From Candidatus Nitrosocosmicus agrestis (GTDB lineage: Archaea; Thermoproteota; Nitrososphaeria; Nitrososphaerales; Nitrososphaeraceae): a stretch of 64,000 bases of DNA. This document shows positions 58,643 through 64,000 of the stretch, one piece after another. Within the stretch, counting starts at the first letter, position 1, and each line of letters begins with the position of its first letter. Under the pieces are notes generated by a model that worked only from the letters and a program-made list of their open reading frames with translations, searched no databases and had not been told where the DNA came from. The stretch is taken from contig NZ_VUYS01000015.1 in the NCBI RefSeq assembly GCF_008389435.1, forward strand, positions 26,175 to 90,174, in the 5' to 3' direction. The position numbers and the translations under genes are program-made.

Positions 58643-58903
58643 TTACTGTTGTGCTGCTGCGTTGTTTCCGCTATTTGTTTGACTTTGAGAGTTTAGGTTA
58701 TTACCTGAAGCAGTGGTATCACCGCCAGATACTAAACCACTTTTTTGGTTTGAAGATTGAAATTGGCCTATGTCTTGGTTTGCAGTATTACCTTGAGCAA
58801 ATACGTTCAGGGTCATCAACGTCGGACCCACAAGAAGTATGAACAATATCGCTAGAACTGTCGAGGTAATTAATGCTTTATTAACACTGAATATACTATT
58901 CAT
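58643..58903 (-). CDS. Small secreted protein, GNNAAAQQ family (compact member)
   Basis: 86 residues. The signal peptide (ALITSTVLAILFILLVGPTL) is cleaved near VFAQGN. The mature 50 residues are nearly all Asn/Gln/Ser/Gly: NQDIGQFQSSNQKSGLVSGG, then SGNNLNSQSQTNSGNNAAAQ and a final Gln. This is the simplest form of the family and shows its core repeat, SGNNxxxQxQTNxGNNAAAQ. Composition resembles amyloid or biofilm matrix proteins, by analogy only. Confidence 0.7.
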   Translation of the reverse strand: MNSIFSVNKALITSTVLAILFILLVGPTLMTLNVFAQGNTANQDIGQFQSSNQKSGLVSGGDTTASGNNLNSQSQTNSGNNAAAQQ

Positions 58904-60146
58904 ATTTTCATACAGTTAAAAAGTATATAAGATATATCTATAATTACTAGATGTGACTTTTTATACAGTATATGTAATTGTGAATTTGTACATTAACTTT
59001 CAAAAATTCCACAAAGAGAAATCTCAAACGGTCAGTAGTATGTAAAGGTAGTTGATATATATCAAATAATGACCATTGTTATCCATAGAAGACTAGAATA
59101 GTTTGATGATGAGGATATATCGATAGTATAATAAGTATTTCTTAAAAATCCCTTTTCTTAATTGGATGATAAATGGGTAGTGAACATTCATGGAGGCAGT
59201 TTGCTAAATTGTATGAGAAAACAAAACTCACGATACTATTTTTTTAATAAAATAAAATCAAATCGATAAATGATCTTCTTGAGATTATCTTGCCTTTAAT
59301 GAAGGTCTATTTGTCAAAATCTGCAAAAATTCGAAAGTTTTAAGGTGGCAAATATTATTTGGCTAAGACTTGTATTGGAGCAGACTTTGTTCTCTCATTA
59401 CTCAGAACCATCACCAAAGAATCGGTCAGTATTATGGAGTCTCTTGTCAGATAAAGTGCAGTATGAACTATAAAGTGAAGTTGCCCTAACTGCCAAGAAT
59501 GCAAAAATATAATGCAATTGGATCAAGGTTTTGTAATAATTACGGAACAGTTTTGGATTATATTATAACAGATCAAAAAAAAATGTTTGATACAATGACA
59601 TTTGATGCTTTCAACATAACCTCAAGTGAATCCATCTTGAGGCTTTATTAAATAGAATCTGTACATATACATTAATTAATATTGTATAAACTGTCCAATT
59701 TTATCCGGTTCAAAAAATCGAAAGAGATTTTATAAATTATCAAGATACTGATCGCGATGCTGGATACATCGATTTTGTCAAGGACAATGCCGACTGCCTA
59801 CTAAAAGATGGTAATATTAATTATACAAATTATGGATATTACAATTCATACTTTAAGGCACGTAATTGAGATGCCAATTCCAATTCATGTAGTTGGGAAT
59901 TTGATAAAAATAAACGTCATATAATGCATCTTAAGAATAGATAAAACAAATGTAATTTTCCTATATCATTTGAATTTGATGAAGAAAACCTTAATTCATA
60001 ATTAAAATTCATGATGTAAATATTGAGAATCCACAATTGCTTTTTGATTTCTCAATCAACCAAACAATTTCAATTCAATTTCACTAATGAATAAAGGGTA
60101 CAAATATGAATAATCCATAAATACATAGCTTTGAAATGATATTGTA
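58904..60146. other. Long intergenic region with a degraded frame
   Basis: About 1.24 kb. On the plus strand, 59690-59943 reads VQKIERDFINYQDTDRDAGY, IDFVKDNADCLLKDGNINYT and YYNSYFKARN, then a TGA, then SCSWEFDKNKRHIMHLKNR to a stop. It looks like part of a dead gene of unknown family. The rest shows nothing. Confidence 0.35.
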
Positions 60147-60359
60147 ATGGATTGTCCATATTGCTATTCCAAATTGATTTTGACATTAAATCGCAATTTG
60201 ACAGAGGAGGAATGTACACAGTGTGACGGCATCCGGTTAGAGAATTCTGGCTTTAATGAACAAGGCAAAAAGTCTAGACACATATCTAAAGAATATAATA
60301 TTATTGAAGATCGGGATGTGAAAGATGGCAGTTTTTATTACTATAAAAAAATAATATAG
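60147..60359 (+). CDS. Small zinc-ribbon protein (TFIIB-type ribbon)
   Basis: 70 residues. MDCPYCYSKLILTLNRN followed by EEECTQCDGIRLENSGF gives a CPYC...CTQC zinc ribbon, of the kind annotated zf-TFIIB in small bacterial and archaeal proteins. The tail is charged. Function is unknown. The ATG at 60147 leaves the ribbon at the extreme N-terminus, which is normal for the family. Confidence 0.65.
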   Translation: MDCPYCYSKLILTLNRNLTEEECTQCDGIRLENSGFNEQGKKSRHISKEYNIIEDRDVKDGSFYYYKKII

Positions 60360-60851
60360 AGTAGAACTGTAAATAATTTAATCGGTTTTGCAATTGCATG
60401 ATCATTTTACAATGTCAGATCTTTATGTAACATAATGTATTTTCAGTCATTTACCCACTTCATAATACAAAGAAATTAGAAATTAGAATTGGGGATTGTA
60501 ACATCAAAATCCCAAGAACTCACAATAATCAAAACCGAGATCACAAATAGAACGAACATAACCACTGAATCTCAATTGCTCTAAATCCATATTCATTTTA
60601 CTTGACTAATTCCATCTTTGTTAAATCTATTATTCCACTGATAAAGTAAAATGACCTCATAATCTGATTTTGCTGTATAAGACGCCTATGTCGAGTTATT
60701 TTGAAATAACTTAGTACTCTTTACTCTCGTTCTATAATTATTTGCTCTACACCATTTAGTTTAGGCACATGGGAATTTGATTCACAATTGATTGGAATAA
60801 GACATGAGATAATTGACGTAAAATAAATAATTGAGTAAAGAATATTACTAA
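60360..60851. other. Intergenic, nothing recognised
   Basis: About 490 bases between converging units. Confidence 0.35.
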
Positions 60852-61470
60852 CTAGATTTTCTTTAATTTACTGATATTTTGAGCGATATTGCTACTAGCC
60901 CTATAGTGGGGCGACAATAGACCATTGTCAAACACCTTTGATTCGATAAATACAAGCTTTTGATTTTCCTTTAGATCTTTGAAGATGGTCTTTTCTTTTC
61001 TCATTATGAGTGGATTAACAAGCAAATGAAATTCGTCAATTAATGTTTCCGGGATTAAGGAAGCATCAAACAAGGCACTAGCGTAAACAAGGAGACCCTG
61101 TCATCTTGGCCCTTTAACTTGTTTTGTAATTTCTTTCTTTATATTGCTTGTTGCCATTTCAGTGTTAGGTCACTAGGATTTATTTAGTTTATTAGAAAAA
61201 TAATTTTTGGTATTTCCATCATTTTTTTGTGAATGCATTCATAGGGTCATTGAGTTTATCTGCAACTTCATGCCTATAAGGAATGAATTTATCCACTATT
61301 TTTCGTTGCGTACGAATGGTATCATATGAATCCACGATATCATTGAGGTATTGAAAAGAATCACTACTCCTAATTCGCCAGTCCATTTCATTGTTGGTCA
61401 TGTGATACAACCACCTACTTACCTTAGTAGCTGATTCTGATTTTCTCGTAGTATTTTTGTTGGCGCTCAT
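60852..61470 (-). pseudogene. Decayed RibD/dihydrofolate-reductase-family gene, copy 3
   Basis: This is a broken copy of the gene at 26590. It starts MSANKNTTRK (intact: MSDNTEPTRK) at 61470 and goes on with NNEMDWRIRSSDSFQYLNDI and RTQRKIVDKFIPYRHEVADK. The middle has stops (PNTEMATSNIKKEITK readable). A last piece is FDASLIPETLIDEFHLLVNP then KTIFKDLKENQKLVFIESKV (intact: FDSSLIRENLIDEYYLFVNP). The gene is dead. Confidence 0.85.
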
Positions 61471-61806
61471 CCACTCACTTCCCTCCAATTTCCTTAAGGT
61501 TTCTTTTTTTTGATCTTATTCGATTTCATCGACTTAAAATATTTTTAAAAAAAAGTTAGCTATGAGGGAATGGACAAAGTTTTCCAATAAATATGAAGAG
61601 GATCAAAAGCATAGGACGAGTTATTAGAGAGATCAAATTTCTAAAAATTGACGGACTTTGATACGCATATAGCAAAGAACTCTATAAAATATGATATCAA
61701 ATCTATTAAAAACTATTGTCAAGTCCTGTTTGTCCAAATAATATGTAGTGAAAGTATACTCTCGATCCCTTTGTCATATTTATAAGATTGAACCATATTC
61801 ATTGGC
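61471..61806. other. Intergenic between divergent units
   Basis: About 335 bases. It includes a GGAGGGAAG ribosome-site remnant just before the decayed reductase start. Confidence 0.4.
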
Positions 61807-62205
61807 ATGAGTAATCCAATCAACTATAAACAAAGAGATCTCGGTGGATTGATTCAAATTGTTTTTATTCGTACCCCAAAAGATAAGCGTGAGGCTTTGG
61901 CAAGGATTGGCAAGCAAACTGATAATTTTTTCAGAAAGCATGGCGTATCAAAATATGTTTATAGGTTGAATTTAAGAGAAAACACGATGGATTTTGTAAA
62001 TATTTCAAAAATTATTTCTGCTAATGAAGACGAAGATGTAAATTTAGAAATATTATCCTATAGAGATGCCGAGCATGTAGAACAAGTTATGAAGGCTATG
62101 AAAAGCGATAAAAAGGCTAATGAATGGTATAAAGAATCTATGGAAATAATTACGCCTGGATCAATAGTGTTTGGAGATTTTAGTGGCATCAAAGAAAATC
62201 CATAA
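61807..62205 (+). CDS. Small alpha/beta protein, possibly DUF1428 (YbaA-like)
   Basis: 132 residues: LGGLIQIVFIRTPKDKREAL, FFRKHGVSKYVYRLNL, NISKIISANEDEDVNLEILS, then YRDAEHVEQVMKAMKSDKKA and ITPGSIVFGDFSGI. Two beta-alpha-beta halves suggest a dimeric alpha-beta barrel, and the pattern recalls DUF1428/YbaA proteins. The family call is from memory and not certain. Cytosolic, no operon partner. Confidence 0.6.
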   Translation: MSNPINYKQRDLGGLIQIVFIRTPKDKREALARIGKQTDNFFRKHGVSKYVYRLNLRENTMDFVNISKIISANEDEDVNLEILSYRDAEHVEQVMKAMKSDKKANEWYKESMEIITPGSIVFGDFSGIKENP

Positions 62206-62544
62206 ATCATTAATTCCTGTTCTGTAATTTTTTAATCCAGGGAACAAGATAAATATTTAGTAGTTTTACTAATTTTTATCCTCTATAGAGTAGATTCAGA
62301 GAAACCATTCCAAAGTGAAATAGAATTTGATTTAATTTGTCATAATCGTCTTGAAAAAGGGTCCAAATCGAGTCGAAATATCATTATTAAAAATATAATA
62401 TCATATAGTTTGAGTGTATTGAGATACATTCAATATTGAAAAGAATCTAATTCTAGTTTACGAATTAAATGGAAAATGACAAAATTGTATGATTTGAAAA
62501 TAAAGGATTAGGAAACAAGAATTATTAGAAGATTTTAAAGAGTG
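62206..62544. other. Intergenic between converging genes
   Basis: About 340 AT-rich bases, nothing recognised. Confidence 0.35.
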
Positions 62545-62922
62545 TCAGGGATCACCATCCTGTATATCTTGTTTCATATGTGTATAGTCATCTTTAGTAA
62601 TTTCTCCTTTTGCATATCTATCGTTTAATATTTTAATGGCGCTATCTTTGCTTGAATGGCCATAATAATATCTTGAAGTATATCCACATCTATTTGACCA
62701 GAACAGCCATCTTGAAATGAGTATTATTATTATGATAAAAAACAATACTCCAAAGAATCCGAAGTGGATGGGAACGAATCCAAATCCTGGTGTGTGACCC
62801 GAATTGGATCCATAGTTTGTGAATGTGGTGGCGACTATTCCTATACCAATTAACAATAACAATCCTATGATTGCAATTCCAATCCATTTTGAAATTTGAC
62901 TTGATGTATCGTTGCTACTCAA
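62545..62922 (-). CDS. Membrane protein with C-terminal SHOCT motif
   Basis: 125 residues. Two helices (WIGIAIIGLLLLIGIGIVAT and FFGVLFFIIIIILISRWLFW) are followed by a cytosolic tail with the short SHOCT helix pair DSAIKILNDRYAKGEITKDD. SHOCT sits at the ends of many membrane proteins and is thought to mediate oligomerisation. Function is unknown. Confidence 0.78.
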   Translation of the reverse strand: MSSNDTSSQISKWIGIAIIGLLLLIGIGIVATTFTNYGSNSGHTPGFGFVPIHFGFFGVLFFIIIIILISRWLFWSNRCGYTSRYYYGHSSKDSAIKILNDRYAKGEITKDDYTHMKQDIQDGDP

Positions 62923-63050
62923 GAATCACAACCATCCTGGACTATTAATTATACTAGAACCACAAAATACGTGATATGGTCTAACATTTCTTCTTATTTT
63001 GAAATTTGTTTTGTTCACTCTTTTTTATCAACCTCTTATTATTCATTACT

Positions 63051-63707
63051 TTATTCTAGTAGGTCCCCATGATGGAAGTTATCAGAAAACCATCCATGAT
63101 TTCCGACTGTGTTATTGTGACCATAAGAACCCGTTAATTTGTTAAACCAGGATCCTAGACCAAATCCATTCCATTCGTGTCCTTGATCATGTCCTCCGTA
63201 GAATTTTTGGAATCTGTTGTGGTCACCAAAATAACCGTGGTCGATCGGTTTAGAAGTTGGCTTTCCCTCTGATATGTATAACACCGAACCATTTCCAGGA
63301 TCCACATACACATAGTATTCTTTTTTTGCATTGTAATCTATTCCTGTGAAACTATAGACCAGAGATCCCTGTTTTACATTTAACTTTCCCTCAAGTATGG
63401 AGATATTCTTATTGTCACTAAACTGGCCTTCTGCAATGTATGCTGCATCTGCAAACGAAACATTCATGCTATTTCTAATGGCTACATGTGACTTTTCAAA
63501 TACATTGACTGATCCGTTTAACTGAGGGATTGAATCTCTTGATTTATTTATCTCAATAGTGCTGTTAGCATTTTGATTAAGCGAAGCTGCTACCATGGAG
63601 TTTACTGGGTTAATAAGAAATATTCCAGTAATTATGATGGAAGATACTAGAACCCCAAATAGTATCTCTTTTTTTCTTGATTTGTTTTTTGCATAATTGT
63701 TTTTCAT
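63051..63707 (-). CDS. Secreted PepSY-like domain protein with His/Gly-rich tail
   Basis: 218 residues. The export segment (EILFGVLVSSIIITGIFLIN) precedes a PepSY-like domain: VSFADAAYIAEGQFSDNK, then GSLVYSFTGIDYNAKKEYYV and VDPGNGSVLYISEG. The last 65 residues are rich in His, Gly, Asn, Phe and Trp (HGYFGDHNRFQKFYGGHDQG, then HNNTVGNHGWFSDNFHHGD), which could bind metal outside the cell. PepSY proteins often inhibit proteases or occur near metal transport. It lies 128 bases before the SHOCT gene and may share its transcript. Confidence 0.75.
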   Translation of the reverse strand: MKNNYAKNKSRKKEILFGVLVSSIIITGIFLINPVNSMVAASLNQNANSTIEINKSRDSIPQLNGSVNVFEKSHVAIRNSMNVSFADAAYIAEGQFSDNKNISILEGKLNVKQGSLVYSFTGIDYNAKKEYYVYVDPGNGSVLYISEGKPTSKPIDHGYFGDHNRFQKFYGGHDQGHEWNGFGLGSWFNKLTGSYGHNNTVGNHGWFSDNFHHGDLLE

Positions 63708-63861
63708 TTAGTAATATTTCTCTCCGATAATTATAACCATTGTTTATCCATGATACGTAACTTAGTTACGTGATACTATAAACAAGAAAGCAATTGTCTG
63801 CTTAATCGATTATGAATATGATCCCAAAGAATCAAAAAATGTAAAAATATAAGAAGTAAAT

Positions 63862-64000
63862 TCAATCTTCTTTATCTAATTTTTCATCGACCTTTCTTTG
63901 CAACTCTTTGTATTTCTTGTATTTCTTATCCCACTTTGAAAGTACAAGCCATTGTCTGATGCCTATTCCTAACCAGACTAACACCACCATGACTGGAATT
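63862..64000 (-). CDS. C-terminal end of a small membrane protein (cut by window edge)
   Basis: The last 45 or so codons of a gene entering from the right: IPVMVVLVWLGIGIRQWLVL, then a charged helix KWDKKYKKYKELQRKVDEKL and a DKED end. One membrane helix followed by a basic cytosolic coil. The start lies outside the window. Confidence 0.5.
   Translation of the reverse strand, partial: IPVMVVLVWLGIGIRQWLVLSKWDKKYKKYKELQRKVDEKLDKED

Noticed and set aside
1..64000. CRISPR array, transposon or integrated element
   Set aside because: No evenly spaced direct repeats with unique spacers, no transposase or integrase gene and no terminal repeats were seen. The lone Cas4-like gene is not evidence of an array.

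Overview
The window is AT-rich, sparsely coding DNA that most resembles a soil ammonia-oxidising archaeon of the Nitrososphaerota (Thaumarchaeota), probably Candidatus Nitrosocosmicus-like. This is an inference. It rests on a two-HTH Lrp-type regulator of thaumarchaeal type, a two-domain multicopper oxidase fused to plastocyanin, many small secreted proteins, leaderless promoters with TATA boxes about 26 nt before ATG, and Shine-Dalgarno sites of the GGTGATC type. No amo genes, rRNA, tRNA, CRISPR array, transposase or integrase gene was recognised.

Layout. 1-9 kb: small secreted proteins, a decayed secreted-protein gene (1125-1601), a decayed beta-lactamase-type serine hydrolase (3880-4462), an ABM monooxygenase, a SWIM zinc-finger protein and a lipase-like hydrolase. 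9-18 kb: a TetR regulator divergent from a phytoene-desaturase-like FAD enzyme with two matching operator-like sites between them, two frameshifted secreted-protein genes, a decayed RibD/DHFR gene, a cytochrome P450 and a bicupin. 18-31 kb: small hydrophilic proteins, a PsbP-like lipoprotein-type protein, a lone Cas4-like nuclease, a streptogramin-lyase-like propeller, an intact RibD/DHFR protein, a decayed PNPOx-like gene, an RHH-like regulator and an NmrA-type dehydrogenase. 31-36 kb: a multicopper oxidase/plastocyanin fusion followed by a secreted protein and a truncated UspA. 36-48 kb: decayed cupin and NTF2-like genes, a PRC-barrel-like protein, a repeat-bearing secreted protein, a membrane-anchored YVTN propeller, a DUF202 protein, an MRJP/yellow-family protein, and an AHSA1 protein divergent from a frameshifted Lrp regulator. 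48-64 kb: Hsp20, small membrane and zinc proteins, a Rieske-flavodoxin fusion, a methyltransferase, an AlkB-like dioxygenase, an LLM-class F420 oxidoreductase, and SHOCT and PepSY proteins.

Two patterns run through the window. First, much of the 'intergenic' DNA is dead or frameshifted genes. I can read at least fourteen, several of them decayed copies of intact genes elsewhere in the window (RibD/DHFR: one intact, two decayed; PRC-barrel: one intact, one decayed). Several of the frameshifts are single-base changes in A/T runs, so sequencing error has to be excluded. Second, there is a family of small secreted proteins ending in GNNAAAQQ or a close variant (four members), plus other low-complexity exported proteins, which points to a heavily decorated cell surface. 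The metabolic genes (P450, desaturase, MCO, LLM, Rieske-flavodoxin) are mostly single units rather than one obvious pathway.
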